DNA of 64,000 nucleotides from Ypsolopha sequella. Its lineage: Eukaryota; Arthropoda; Insecta; Lepidoptera; Ypsolophidae. The DNA lies in contig OW203986.1 of NCBI GenBank assembly GCA_934047225.1, positions 25,671,221 through 25,735,220 of the forward strand. Direction: 5' to 3'. Below are positions 21,001 to 31,440 of the stretch, one piece after another (positions within the stretch are counted from its first letter, which is position 1; the number at the start of each line of letters is the position of its first letter). The notes below the pieces were generated by a model. The model made no database searches and was not told the DNA's origin. It was given only the letters and a program-made list of their open reading frames with translations. Position numbers and translations under genes: made by a program.

Positions 21001-22027
21001 ATGCAAATCAAGGGCACGTATGTGTGTCTTTTGGCCAAATATTAATAAAGATTTGGAAACTTTTGTTACTAAGTGTACGTCTTGTGCGAAGTACAAACCT
21101 AACTTGCAAAAAGAACCGTTGTTAAACCATGACATAGAAAAAATTCCATGGTATAAAATTGGTACTGATATCTGTACCTTATACAATAAGAATTATTTAA
21201 TTCTAATTGACTATTACTCTAAGTTTTTAGAAGTAGCTTGTTTAGCTGACTTAACTAGTGAATGTGTTATAAATGTCTTAAAATCCATGTTTTCAAGACA
21301 TGGAATTCCTTCCATTGTTGTAAGTGATTCTGGTACTCAGTTTACTTCAGATAAGTTTAAGAAATTTGCTTTAAAATATGAATTTTCACACATTATAACT
21401 AGTGCTAAACATTCACAGTCGAATGGGATGGCAGAAAGTGGAGTAAAAATATTTAAAAATATTTTGAAGAAATGTAAAGAAGATGGGTCAGATCCCAATA
21501 TTGGCTTGTTAAATTATCGTAATACTGTTAAACCATACATGCCATCACCAGCTCAATTATTGTACTCAAGAAACCTTAATTCTGTTTTACCTTCTTCTAA
21601 GAAATATCTTCAATCCAGAGTTGTAAAGGTAGACCAAAGATATTATAATCACATAGAGTCAGTTAAGAAATATTATGATAAAAATTCAAAAGCCTTGCCA
21701 GACCTGTATAGTAATCAAAATGTAATGTTTAAAAGAACTTTGGATTCTGACTGGTCACCTGCTAGAGTAGAATGTAAAGCTGATAACCCTCGATCTTATG
21801 TAATAAGGGATGATAATGGTACTGAGTTCCATCGTAATAGAAAATATTTATTTCCTTTTGATACACAAACTGAAACAAAGAACTTACAAACAGATACACC
21901 ATCATCATCATCAACTCCTGCAGGGTCAGTGGAGCACAGTATAAGTACTAATAGGCCTGTAAACCTTCCTTATGTAACTAGATCTGGTAGAGTTGTTAAA
22001 ATAACTGATAAATGTAAGAATTGTTAG
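18047..22027 (+). CDS. gag-pol: Gag-Pol polyprotein of Ty3/gypsy element
   Basis: One frame, open from 17888, runs to 22027. I place the start at ATG 18047 (MVDGKADATS), which follows the PBS; upstream ATGs lie inside the LTR. Residues here are numbered from 17888. Capsid-like region about 75-250; CCHC knuckles 289-302 and 308-321; retropepsin DTG 373-375; reverse transcriptase about 515-710 with YLDD at 661-664; RNase H about 800-905 with D810, E846 and D872; integrase with H1030, H1033, C1063, C1066 and the triad D1094, D1147, E1183 (35 residues between the last two). The C-terminal tail is Ser/Thr-rich. No stop, shift or missing catalytic residue is seen. Gag and Pol share one frame with no visible frameshift site, so their ratio must be set another way. 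No chromodomain recognised. Confidence 0.97.
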   Translation: MVDGKADATSQHREVAHNNGVLVNSLPPMDYIGNLDKNFTFWSQKFDIYVNANDLQSASESRKINILLNFIGDKGIEIYNSFNLAEKKTTLLEVVRKFKDHFSPKKNLTMSRNEFFIAKQGSTEQLEDYFTKIINLGLRCEFGQLREDLTMCKIIAGLDNKYNALKTRLISEDDSKLKLEYVMNFLKNAEVSRKYVMESSDNDDNSVLFVQKTGNPNKYNKFRNQGNVNVKSIRNCRNCGKSHALNKCPAFGKQCYLCKKSNHFSKFCRSSKNVHLVQQEAESSSNSVQDDFFIGLAKASGREITQKFLLLGQQIDVKLDTGAGCNVISKELIEIVGVSKSLLQPCNKKVFQLDGKSLQVAGMCNLDLVHPNNLSYNVEFIVIEGQVPTLLGCKTCMDCKFISVNTELVNVHTVNVEQTVSKLIANIKSNFSNLFDGGLGCLPSTVTIKLQENAKPVAQAARRVPFSQLPELRKELDKMEQMQVISKVQKPTQWVNNLVLVRRANKKLRICLDPRELNKYIVQPKCQLLTFDEIKSKMQGAKYFALLDASNGFWMCNLDKQSSELCTFITPYGRYKFNRMPFGISSAPEEFHRIIAQMFENIEGCCSYLDDVCLWASDINTLNTRINTVCEIAAKNGIKFNESKCKFFVTELLFVGHLFTKDGVVPDPCKVRAVRLMEEPKSKKDLERFLGMCNYLARFIPNYSIITEPLRQLMKKDNLFVWDSNQEQSFNNLKDVICSNHCLAYFNTNQNITLSVDSSSTALGCVIMQNNQPVAFGSRSLTSAERNYCQLEKEMLAVVFGCYKMHQYTYGRKVNVETDHKPLETLFKKPLHKVPARLQRMMLAIQGYNLDVKYKPGRELYIADTLSRSCSDKEIEPKMQDLFENVICHVKLLKESLPISEIQLKKLQAGTENDSTLKTVIKYCKNGWPNSINDCIQETKSFWTVRDELSVLSNIVFKSNLIVVPKLMQKDMLGKIHAGHVGLSTCKSRARMCVFWPNINKDLETFVTKCTSCAKYKPNLQKEPLLNHDIEKIPWYKIGTDICTLYNKNYLILIDYYSKFLEVACLADLTSECVINVLKSMFSRHGIPSIVVSDSGTQFTSDKFKKFALKYEFSHIITSAKHSQSNGMAESGVKIFKNILKKCKEDGSDPNIGLLNYRNTVKPYMPSPAQLLYSRNLNSVLPSSKKYLQSRVVKVDQRYYNHIESVKKYYDKNSKALPDLYSNQNVMFKRTLDSDWSPARVECKADNPRSYVIRDDNGTEFHRNRKYLFPFDTQTETKNLQTDTPSSSSTPAGSVEHSISTNRPVNLPYVTRSGRVVKITDKCKNC

Positions 22028-22035
22028 TTCAGCTT

Positions 22036-22048
22036 AAAAAGGAAGGGA
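22036..22048 (+). other. Polypurine tract
   Basis: AAAAAGGAAGGGA abuts the TG of the 3' LTR, the expected plus-strand priming site. Confidence 0.9.
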
Positions 22049-22225
22049 TGTTTGGGGTATTTATGTAACATAAATATAGTCACACTTAATTTTGATATTT
22101 TTGTACACTGGCAACTTCGCTCTCTTCTCTCTTGTCATCAATGTCAGCTAGTACAGCTCTTGTGTTAATAAAATTAAATAAATACTTTATCCAAGATAAA
22201 TTGATTTTAAATACAAAAATATACA
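22049..22225 (+). repeat. 3' LTR of the young gypsy element
   Basis: 177 bp, identical to the 5' LTR except for one base, and followed by ATATA. Confidence 0.97.
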
Positions 22226-22371
22226 ATATACTTATATTTAGAAGACGAGCTTGCGTGCAAATTAGTGGCATATCAGAAGGTCCGGAATTTAAATAAATGC
22301 ATATCGGTAATTTTTGGTAATCGGTAATAAATTAAGATTGTTAAACCAATAGCTTATATTTAAGATATAAT

Positions 22372-22871
22372 TTTACGGTGGGTTTTTCACGGTTGTAAAC
22401 TGACCTAAGCTGACCGAGGGAAATTAAAAGCTATCGGATTATACAATGTCACACATATACATATACTTTTTGGTCTCACAGTAAATTACATCGCAGTTTA
22501 CGGTGGGTTTTTCACGGTTGTAAACTGACCTAAGCTGACCGGGGGAAATTAAAAGCTATCGGATTATACAATGTCACACATATTCATATACTTTTTGGTC
22601 TCGCAGTAAATTACATCGCAGTTTACGGTGGATTTTTCACGGTTGTAAACTGACCTAAGCTGACCGAGGGAAATTAAAAGCTATCTGATTATACAATGTC
22701 ACACATATAGATATATTTTTTGGTCTCGCAGTAAATTACATCGCAGTTAACGGTGGATTTTTCACGGTTGTAAACTGACTAAGTTAGGTCACTAAGCTGA
22801 CCGAGGGAAATAAAAAGATATCGGATTATGTCACACATATACATATACTTTTTGGTCTCGCAGTAAATTCT
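22372..22871 (+). repeat. Tandem array, four units of 125 bp
   Basis: Units start at 22372, 22497, 22622 and 22747, each opening TTTACGGTGGGTTTTTCACGG or a close variant and containing GTAAACTGACCTAAGCTGAC. The first three have exactly 125-base periods; the fourth is more diverged with a small duplication of the GACCTAAG portion. It lies 147 bases beyond the gypsy element. Confidence 0.95.
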
Positions 22872-23267
22872 TAGTCATTTTGTATTCTAATCTTTAAATT
22901 CCTGATAGCTTTGATCGTCGTCATTCCGATAATGCGTTACCCCCATATATTTTCCCACTTTTATTGACCTATTTACTTCTTCTCTTCTCAGATCTACCCT
23001 ATATCTTCGGAAACTATCGTAAACGTAAATTTTAGCATCCATTCCACCAGCACTGTGGGAACACTCCGGAAATGCTCCATAAAACTGACTTGTATTTACG
23101 TCTAGTATACCTGCATACGTATCTACAGCAGTTGCGTATACTTGGCAGGCAAATAGTAATTATTTATGATAATTCGAAAATTTACCGTTAAGCAAATTGT
23201 AAAATGCCCGTTGTTTGTAAAATAATTTCGTCATTTTCTAAAAAGTCGAAATATAAAGTCTTCCACC
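22872..23267. other. Intergenic, no gene seen
   Basis: No gene is supported between the tandem array and the dispersed repeat. Confidence 0.4.
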
Positions 23268-23378
23268 AAAAAGTGAAAAATATGTGTGACAACAAGCGGA
23301 GTGACGTAGAGCATGGAGGAGCGTGTTAAGTTTACATGTAAGTACATATTGGGAGCCGAGCGAAGCGAAGTGGAGTGG
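23268..23378 (+). repeat. Dispersed repeat (GAGCCGAGCGAAGCGAAG)
   Basis: Same family as 4495-4600, same orientation. Confidence 0.65.
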
Positions 23379-24400
23379 GGCGACCCTCAATAATTCTAAC
23401 AGAATATGCCGAGACAGATTATAAAATGCCGAATTGTATTATATGACGAAGATTTGTCAAATAGCAAAATAGCGAGCGTTTAGAAACTGACGACGCCGTT
23501 TATGAAATACCGAGGGTTACTAATTTTACTATTTGCCTGTGACATATACATACTAGAATTTAAAGATTTTAAATAACGATCTAAGATTCAGAAACCAATT
23601 TGCATAGGTTACATTAAAATTTTAGACTTCTATCCCATTTAAATTACAAGTGAGTTGACCTCCCTAATCCTTAGTTCAAGCCACGATCTGGCCTGCTATC
23701 TATTGTATTGTTTTAACGATGATGAGAACCTAATACTTATATATTAAAACCTACCTGAGCCTAGGACATCAACAACGCCAGACTTTCGAGCGTTCTTTGG
23801 AAGAAATAAGGACTCTCCTTAAATTGAAAAAAATACATATGATCTGTAGATATTTTATTTAGACAAAGTCCTTATAAGCAATATCTTAAGATATATACTT
23901 TTGTCTTACAAAATATATTTCCAACCTATATTTTTTTGGTTTTTAAACGTTCCGTAAAAGAACGCGGTTAAGGGATCGACTTGTTTTTTTTTCTTAAGAT
24001 AGGTAATAGAAATATGAAGTGAATCTGCTTAAGTTCAATATATTTTTGCATTCAAAATATTTCAGTACAAGTTAAACCCCCTCAGATTGGTGTTTTACTG
24101 CGTGATTATTAGTATTACCTGTTGAAGACAAATAGGCCAATGAGCCAACATATAATCGCCCCTATCAAAAGCTAACAAAGTCATTGTACATTTTGTGCTG
24201 GAAGCGTAGTAAAAAAAAATTGCTAAGGTAGCCATACTCTTAACGTTAAAAGAATAAATTTACTCGCACGCAGCGATCTTCAAATAAGTCCTGCTTTTGT
24301 TCTGTGGTCCTGCGGCCTAATTACCGTATTATATGCAGCTATGACGTTTATGTCACACTTTTATATGTTTACGTTTATATGTTTATGTTTATGTCAATGA
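23379..24400. other. Intergenic, no gene seen
   Basis: AT-rich. No supported gene, RNA or element. Confidence 0.45.
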
Positions 24401-24580
24401 TGTCATAGATGTAATTTTTGTAGGCTATATAACAATTACTAGTTATTTATTTTTATCACAATGCTAGAATATGTAGAATTAATTTTTTTTTTGTCATAGA
24501 TGTCATTTTGGTAGGTGAAACTTTAGTGTAACAATTATTATTGATTTATTTTTATCACAGTGCTAGAATATGTAGAATCA
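24401..24580 (+). repeat. Local tandem duplication of about 90 bp
   Basis: GTCATAGATGT, TAACAATTA and GCTAGAATATGTAGAAT occur in the same order twice, at about 24401-24481 and 24494-24580. Confidence 0.75.
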
Positions 24581-24651
24581 AACAAAATTGTTTGATAATG
24601 TGGACGTAGTTCCCATGGCTAAATTTTTAAAAGTTTTTTTTCTCGATTTTT

Positions 24652-25062
24652 TTCCAGAGAATTTACGTCATTTTAGGACATAGTTTTCATTATTTTGTTA
24701 TATAAATTAACCATTATTTTTTATGATTTAAAAAAATAATTAAACATTACACTGATAGTGATGTGTAATTGCTTATATAAAAGTGATCTGTCTCTGTATG
24801 TCTACTCATCTGTCATCCAGCTGTCAAATCAGTCGGAAGCAAATTATTATAAATTTATCTTGACAGCAAAGGACACATTTTCTAAACAGCCATTTCTCAA
24901 GGGACGTCACACGAAGACAAATGGAAGTTGCAGCTTTTTCGTAAAAATATCCATCATCTTGAAGTTTTTTAGATCACAAGTTCTAAAATACGCCTTATTA
25001 AACCTAAATCTCGAAATGGTTTTCGAATTAACACACCTTACATAATTTAATCTAAGCGATAT
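24652..25062 (+). repeat. Dispersed repeat, inverted copy at 57.9 kb
   Basis: ATTTTAGGACATA, AAATTATTATAAATTTATCT, AAAGGACACATTT and TCGAAATGGTTTTCGAATTA are shared in order with the minus strand of 57875-58285. No intact frame. Confidence 0.8.
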
Positions 25063-26438
25063 ATTCAAAATTTAAATTAAAAATTTAATATTTAAAAAAA
25101 TTGAATTTCTAATTTACAGAAACCAATTGAAACTTTGCGATGGCAACATACACAATACATAGGTAATGATGTTTTGTTGAATAACTATTGAGTGAATTTT
25201 GAATTTAAGTGTTCTGCTGTTTCGATTGATTAGAAAAGGCGGGTATTTCACAATCCGGCTGCGATACCGCTCTTTAGAGTGGATGTAACCTACAGTTACT
25301 TTTTGTCATTATATTGACAGCTGTAGCGAGAATCAGACTATCGAGTCTAAACTTTGAAAGTCTAACACAAATCTTAAAAATTCATTAACAAATGGTATCC
25401 ACTCACAAAAGAGTGAGAAAACTACGCCATTCAAAGTTCAAAAATGTTTCACAAAATGTGATCAAAAATTCAGCTTCTGCGCTTCTATTATTTCGCCCTG
25501 AAAGCTACCGGAAATGAAAGAGAACGGGGCTTTTAAGCTCGCAACATCCGGTAGCTCTTGTACTTGCTTTAGAGCCTCCACATGCAACTTTTAGCTATTT
25601 TTTCCTTTGAGAATTCAAGTAGTTTTATGTCTCTACTGTTGGTTTGCGCTTTCTGACCTACTTCCCCTGGGCTGGTTTTTGTTATTTTTTGTTTTTAACC
25701 ACGATATAACTTTGTAATGCCTAGTTTATACAGGTAGAGTAACCAGTAGAGTACCAGGGATAGAAACATTACTGGCTTAATATGAACAGTTACAAAATAG
25801 TACTAAAGATAGTAGCTGGGAGAGTAGAGTGGATAAAGCATGTGGCAAAGTAGTCAGCTAAATATCTACTTCTAACAATCCAAAATGTAAACCCTGCTTT
25901 AATAGTGGTAGATTCCTTAACTTTTTATTGAAAGTATTTCAAGCCTTGATTGAAATACATGTGTAATTATTTCTCCATTGTAAATTTTTTTGCAATTATC
26001 CAACAGATTAATGACGAAAATATCCAATTTCACTCTAGAAATTTTTCATTGTGGTGAAGTACTTAGAGGTTTTTGTTCTGTTCATCAATAGAGTATGACT
26101 TGCTATGTGTCAGTCCTGAAAAATATTTTCTAAAAGCAAATATCACGTTTCTTCTTTACAGTACAGGGTCGTCGAACCTTGGAAATCTTAACAGTTCTTC
26201 TAATCCGATACAGATTTTGAGGTTTGTTTTTTTACTCCATACTCCTTAATTATAGAACACTTTATTTGTACCACAATGTATTTTGTTGGCAATTTGAACT
26301 TTCGCTTTTAAAATGTCAAATAAGACAATTTAAATAAGTCAGTTGTCATATTGAACAATATATAATTTCTTAAAACAAGATGGAGTAGCGGATGTGTTCT
26401 AGCTGGGATGTTCTCAATGAATAGTATAGGTCCCGGCA
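25063..26438. other. Intergenic with a small inverted repeat
   Basis: AGCTACCGGA near 25503 and TCCGGTAGCT near 25545 form a short inverted repeat around AGAGAACGGGGC. No gene is supported. Confidence 0.45.
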
Positions 26439-26579
26439 CGGTTCTAGAGTCATGAGCAGCAAAGCAGTAGTGGAGATCTTCGCATACAATTTTGTACAGA
26501 CGGACCCAAAAAATCACTTCTGCGCTTCAAATCACTTCAAAAAATCAAAAATCAATTCAAGGTCATGACTCTAGAACCG
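26439..26579. repeat. Inverted repeat, 17-bp perfect arms
   Basis: CGGTTCTAGAGTCATGA (26439-26455) and its reverse complement (26563-26579) flank about 107 bases. Confidence 0.85.
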
Positions 26580-27309
26580 GACCGGCGTATCCCCGAAAAC
26601 TTATGTTCTATGTAATATTATCAGTTTTACGAACAATTTAAATTGAGAAAATTTGTTTATGGCACATTTCTTGTCCTGAACTTTTTTTAAATTTTGACTG
26701 TAGAGATCAAAAAGGAAGCACCCCATCCAAGGCGCCGCTAAGGAAGGGAGGGGAGAGGGTGGTCGTAAAATTTATGAGTGGAGTGAAACGGTCAGTGCAC
26801 CATCAATCGTGTTTAACATGTAATAGGAGACGTGCCGCGTATTTGTCACTTTGACGGCATTATTAGAACACAACTTGAGACCGGTGTGTCTTCAGATTTA
26901 TCTCGGGGCTCGCCACTAAAGAACGATAAGATTTTCGGTGAATATCGCAACACGTTTCTTGACAAAATATTCATAAAAAAATTAGGGCAAGTTCGAGTTG
27001 AACTCGCACACTAAGGGTACCGTACCACCACACAATACGGGTACGGAACCCTAAAAATATTATTGCAAATAACAACAGTATACAAGCCATAGCAACATTA
27101 ATGCAACATAAACAAGCCGTTAAAATGGTAGCGCCAGGCAAACAATGCGCGGCTCCCGTGGAATACGGAACCTTTTATTTTTCCTGTAATCTTTACGTAA
27201 TTTCCTTTTACCATGATTTTTTTTATCCCCTTGTTTTGGAGACAAGGAGACAAATTTACTAATTTGTTTATTTCTTGTTTATTGGATTTAATTTTTTTAG
27301 TAATTTTAT
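26580..27309. other. Intergenic with a repeat scrap
   Basis: A fragment at about 27000-27056 contains GGGTACCGTACC and GGGTACGGAACCCTAAAAA, the end of the common lepidopteran repeat. No gene. Confidence 0.45.
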
Positions 27310-27466
27310 TATTTGCCTTGATATAAGCTATAGTAAAACGTATTCTGTGAAAATTTCAACTGGCTACCTATAACGGTTGTAGCTGTAGACCTGTGTTACT
27401 GATAGACAGACAGACATACAGTGGAGGCTTAGTAATAGGGTCGCGTTTGATACGGAACCCTAAATG
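27310..27466 (-). repeat. Dispersed lepidopteran repeat, truncated
   Basis: ATTTCAACTGGCTACC, GACAGACAGACATACAGTGG and TACGGAACCCTAAA match the family at 27914-28200 and 3455-3612. Confidence 0.7.
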
Positions 27467-27759
27467 AAATGAAATGAATTTAAATATATTTCAATTCAAA
27501 TAAATACATCAGATATACTTATTACACGTCGGTTTTACTGTAAAATAAAAACAATATAACTAAATCATATAATATATCTAATAGTCTTATATAATAAATA
27601 AAAATATACAATAAAAAGCGTTACTGAGGTGAACCGGTTTCTGCAGGTCTGTCCGTGGCACAAATCAAAACCGGTATGATATGATTAAACTGGGGCGTTT
27701 AGATAATATAACCAGGGAACAAAAAATACGATAAGCGCCGAAAAATTTCCCTATGAAAA

Positions 27760-27913
27760 CTGTGTTGAACACGGAGGCTCAGACGACTTTACTGTTACCG
27801 TGAGTCGGCCAATCACGGCTAGCCCATCAATACATTATACAGAGAACTGGACTATGCACTACGACACGAAAAACCGGTCGAGCGAGAAGGGTGCAAGCAC
27901 TCGTTTGTCCCTT
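27760..27913 (-). repeat. Dispersed repeat, inverted partner at 29.7 kb
   Basis: The reverse complement carries GACAAACGAGTGCTTGC, CGTTTTTC-like and TTCTCTGTATAATGT blocks that recur at 29668-29885. Confidence 0.5.
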
Positions 27914-28200
27914 TTTAGGGTTCCGTACCCAAAGGGTAACCAACGGGACCCTATTACTAAGACTCTGCTGTCCATCTTTCTGTCCGTCTGTCACCAGGCT
28001 GTATCTCATGAACCGTGACAATTAGACAGTTGAAATTTTCACAAATGATGTATTTTTGTTGCCGCTATAACAAGAAATACTAAAAAATAAAATAAAATAA
28101 ATATTTAAGGGGGCTCCCATACAACAGACATGTTTTTTTGCCGTTTTTATAGATAATGGTACGGAACCCTTCGTGCGCGAGTCCGACTTGCACTTGGCCG
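27914..28200 (+). repeat. Dispersed lepidopteran repeat, near full length
   Basis: It runs from AGGGTTCCGTACCCAAAGGG through TCACCAGGCTGTATCTCATG to GCGCGAGTCCGACTTGCACT. This is the best preserved copy here of a repeat widespread in Lepidoptera. Truncated or rearranged copies lie near 3.5, 11.1, 27.4 and 48.4-49.1 kb. Confidence 0.8.
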
Positions 28201-28357
28201 GTACAACTCGTATGGACAACTGCACTGTATTTCGTGTGACAGGATATTTCTGACGAAACTCGGATTTTCCAGCCACATCTGAGCTCATGCCAGAAAGCAA
28301 TAAGGGTCGCCGTCGACGGATACGTCGAGGAGGACATCATCATATGTACATATAATA

Positions 28358-29663
28358 CGAGGGGCATGCCAAAAGAAATTAGATACTCAAAAATTATAAA
28401 ATTTATTCTTTATTACAAGTATCGATCTTTTCGAAGTATTCACCCTGAGCACGTATACACTTTTTCATACGTCTGAACTAATTGGAAAATACCAATGACC
28501 ACTCTTCTTTAGACACCTCAGAAACCTCGAAAATATAGGCAGCCAGTGCATCTTCTTTGCTTTCAAACTTCTTCCCCTTTATTTTTTCTTTGATTTTTGG
28601 AAACAGGTAAAATCACAAGGTGCTAGGTCAGGGGAATATGGTGAGTGAGGGAGGGTTGACGCATTTTTGAGCCGAAAAAGTCAAGTGTTTTGGCAGACGT
28701 GTGCAACGCCGCATTGTCGTGGTGCCTGAGAAGGCGTCGGATTCCTGACTTCGGTCGCTTGTCACACCAAGCTGATATTACTGTTGGAGCACAAACTGTC
28801 ACATACCATTCGGAGTTCATCGTTCTTTAATTCTCTAGCACTACAGTAGCAATATGATCCGTTTTGCTGAAAAACGAGGCGACCATTTGTTTCTGTGTGC
28901 TTCGTGCACGGCGACATTTCGTTGGAGTTGGCTCATCTTCAAAGCACCATACAGTCGAATGTCACTTTGTTTCGGGATCATAGTTATAAAGCCATGTTTT
29001 ATCACCAGTCAGTATATCATACACATTTTTTTTCTCGCCACCGTCGAATTTATCTATCATGAATAGGCACCAATCCAACCGACGGTCTTTGTGCTCATCG
29101 GCAAGTTTGTGCGACACCCATCTCAAACAACATTTACGGAGAGAAAGGTGGTCGTGAATTATGGTTTGCATTGCTGCTGATCCAATTCCCTGTTCTCGCT
29201 CCAGCTCTACATACATAATTCGTTGGTTTTCGCGAATAAGTTTTTCGACTGCACGAACGTTTTCTTCCGTGACCGCGGTTGGCAGCCGGCCTGTCTTCGC
29301 TTCATCTTTGAGACATCCCCGTCTTCTTTTAAATTCAGCAAACCAATTAAATACTGTTGTTCGTGAGCAACCAGACTCACCAAAAGTAGTAGCCAAAAGT
29401 TCAAAACATTCTTGAGGTTTAAAACTTTTTTATAGCCATAATAAATCATAGCGCGACAATCACTTCGACTGAGCTCCATTGCTGCAAGCGAATTCCCGCC
29501 AGATTCTCGGAAAAATGATGCTCATCCAAATAAAAAAAAAAGAAATGATGTGCGTTCTATATTCAGATATATCAACAAACAACCAGCCTATAAGATGATG
29601 TATAACTTGCCAGTGTCAATCAAAGGAGTAAATAGTATCTAACTTCTTTTGGCATGCCCCTCG
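28358..29663 (-). mobile_element. Full-length, inactive mariner transposon
   Basis: The element is 1306 bp. Its termini CGAGGGGCATGCCAAAAGAA and TTCTTTTGGCATGCCCCTCG are perfect inverted repeats over 20 bases, with similarity further in, and TA flanks each side (28356-28357, 29664-29665). It contains a mutated transposase on the minus strand. Length and TA target fit mariner elements. Confidence 0.95.
28550..29479 (-). pseudogene. Mariner transposase pseudogene (DD34D type)
   Basis: The start is the ATG at 29479 (MELSRSDCRAMIYYGYKK). A one-base change of frame near 29420 moves the coding into the long frame 28962-29396, which holds the helix-turn-helix region (GCSRTTVFNWFAEFKRRRG) and the first catalytic aspartate in LTGDKTWLYNYDPETK. 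A TGA stops it straight after ETK. The frame then resumes, has a further TAA, and reaches the second aspartate in RHHDNAALHTSAKT (28623-28820). A second frame change precedes the last catalytic segment (SPDLAPCDF). With at least two stops and two shifts no active transposase can be made. Confidence 0.93.
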
Positions 29664-29667
29664 TATA

Positions 29668-29885
29668 CTGGCAACTTGCTAAACAAGGACACACGAATGG
29701 CGAGTGCTTCTCTCGTTCGGCTCGTTTTTCGCTTGATTAAGCTATCATAACAATAGCAACCTTATTTATTAGAAAATAAAATCTAATTTAGTTGAACAGA
29801 CATTAGACAGTACACAGTATTCTCTGTATAACGTCTTTGGCCCAGTGTCGCATTTAACACAGTACGAACCAATCATGAGCTTTTT
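29668..29885 (+). repeat. Dispersed repeat, inverted partner of 27.8 kb
   Basis: GGACACACGAATGGCGAGTG, CTCGTTTTTCGC and TTCTCTGTATAACGT match the reverse strand of 27760-27913. The two copies flank the mariner and a common repeat. Confidence 0.5.
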
Positions 29886-30445
29886 GCCCTATTCAGTAAT
29901 AATATTATGTACCATAATGGTACCATTTTCAAATGACAGTTTGAAATAAACGTAAAAAAAAATAGGCTGCTGCCGGCTGTCAAATTTAACATACTTACAA
30001 TGTGTACACGTCAGAGAATTGTTACTTATTTATTGCAGTGGCAGCAATATCTTTTGAGGAAGTTGCACGATACGAGTCCAGGTAAAGTTACCTATTAAAA
30101 GTTACTAAAGTATCGTGGCCGTTAAAACTAACTTACTTTGTTTTTACTGGAACACTTTCTAGCTCATATTAAATCTTGTTCAGAATTTATTTTTGAGACT
30201 CATCTATCATAAAATGGGGACATTTTCTCTTAAAATTTCAATTCAGAACTTATTTTCACTATTTTATTACGAAACTATAAAAAGTGATCGATCAAGTTGG
30301 TCGTTTTATCGTGTGTTGAAAGCAGTTTGTTTATGGAGACGGTGGAAAATGTGTTTTCAAGGAAGATAAGATAAGGTTTTTCCATTTAGCGCCACTTTAA
30401 AATTACTACTTTTGCAATAACATTTTCCAGAGACTGAATGTTAGA
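29886..30445. other. Intergenic, no gene seen
   Basis: No supported gene, RNA or element. Confidence 0.45.
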
Positions 30446-31225
30446 TCAGTCTTAATAATAATAATAATAACCCCATCGCCCTCTGGTATGTCCTGTACGT
30501 CCAGTGCAATCAGTCACCGCAGGGCGGCTTGTGGCGAGCCGATGGTGAGTGGCGACACCACGGACCCTACCTCCAGGGGACACTATCACACATGCGCTTA
30601 CACACACACATACACACAGAAACACACCCCCTACCTCTGCGCTTGCCTTAACCAGCCGGCCAGAGTGGAGATGCAAGAGCGGAACCTATGCTCCAGGTTG
30701 GAAGTGTAAAATGTCATAACGCCGGGGGCACTTGACTGTTAGAAGGATCTTGCGCCCCGCAGACTCACCTCTCGACAACCTTAGCTGCTTACATAGTGTT
30801 GCCCCCTGGCCGCCCCATGGTAGCTTGATAGGGGGCCCACAACGGCTATCCTGGTGGATAGTTATTAAGCAGCAAGTCACCATCTGCCATATTTAAATTT
30901 GTGAGAGATTTTCGAGGCAGATGTCCGTTATCTCACTCCATAGCCCTGCTATCCGGCCCATTTAGCATCCCATCCTCATAGCCCACTCCAAGTCGCTTCC
31001 TTCCTGGCAAAAGTTTGGCAACTGTGGGGGACTGTCCGTCAGTGTATCACAATGATACATTGAGGGAGAGGCCTCCATGGATGCAGCCATCTCACATCTA
31101 GATTAAATGGTACCAAAGGCCTCTTCAATGTTGGCTTCGGCCCCATGAATGCCTTTCAAATGACCGGGTCCCTATGGGCCCGTGACTGAAAAGTGTACCT
31201 ACATAATAATAATAATAAAAATTCT
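30446..31225 (+). mobile_element. GC-rich retroposed block between (AAT)n tracts
   Basis: About 740 bases of GC-rich sequence (CCCATCGCCCTCTGG ... GGGTCCCTATGGGCCCGTGA) lie between (AAT)n at 30456-30472 and (AAT)n at 31203-31217. A (CA)-rich stretch is at 30595-30635. Composition and the microsatellite tail suggest the 3' part of a non-LTR retrotransposon. No catalytic motif is readable, so the family is unknown. Confidence 0.5.
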
Positions 31226-31440
31226 TTATTGCACAATAACAATATGTCTGTCCAACTAGATGGATGAGGATGGCCGAGGATAGAAAAATATGGCGTGCCC
31301 TTGGAGAGGCCTATGTCCAGCAGTGAACCGATATTGGCTGATGGATTGGATTGGAATATGTCTGTACAGAGGCGAACTTAACGCTATAAAGCCTTTTCTT
31401 TCAGTTAACCTGGGGCGTTATAGAACATTTAGGGTAGTTC
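31216..31440 (+). repeat. Dispersed repeat (TTCTTTATTGCAC) hit by an RTE tail
   Basis: TTCTTTATTGCACAATAACA then GGCGAACTTAACGCTATAAA resembles a repeat common in Lepidoptera. It is split by the insertion at 31252-31354. Confidence 0.6.
31252..31354 (+). mobile_element. RTE-type LINE 3' tail, nested, 11-bp TSD
   Basis: The insert reads TTGGAGAGGCCTATGTCCAG, coding the terminal GEAYVQQ of RTE ORFs, and ends in GGATTGGATTGG. AATATGTCTGT stands on both sides (31241-31251, 31355-31365), proving retroposition into the surrounding repeat. Confidence 0.85.

Larger units (their letters stand above)
17805..22225 (+). mobile_element. Complete young Ty3/gypsy retrotransposon
   Basis: This 4421-bp element has two 177-bp LTRs (TG...CA), a PBS, a polypurine tract, one uninterrupted Gag-Pol frame and a 5-bp target duplication ATATA on each side (17800-17804, 22226-22230). 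By eye the LTRs differ at a single base, T in the 5' copy and A in the 3' copy within GTTACATAAA/GTAACATAAA. All catalytic residues of protease, RT, RNase H and integrase are present. No env frame is seen, so it is a retrotransposon, not an errantivirus. It is the only potentially autonomous element here. Confidence 0.97.

Noticed and set aside
24758..25045. 95-codon frame
   Set aside because: It falls in a dispersed repeat whose other copy (57875-58285) does not keep the frame.
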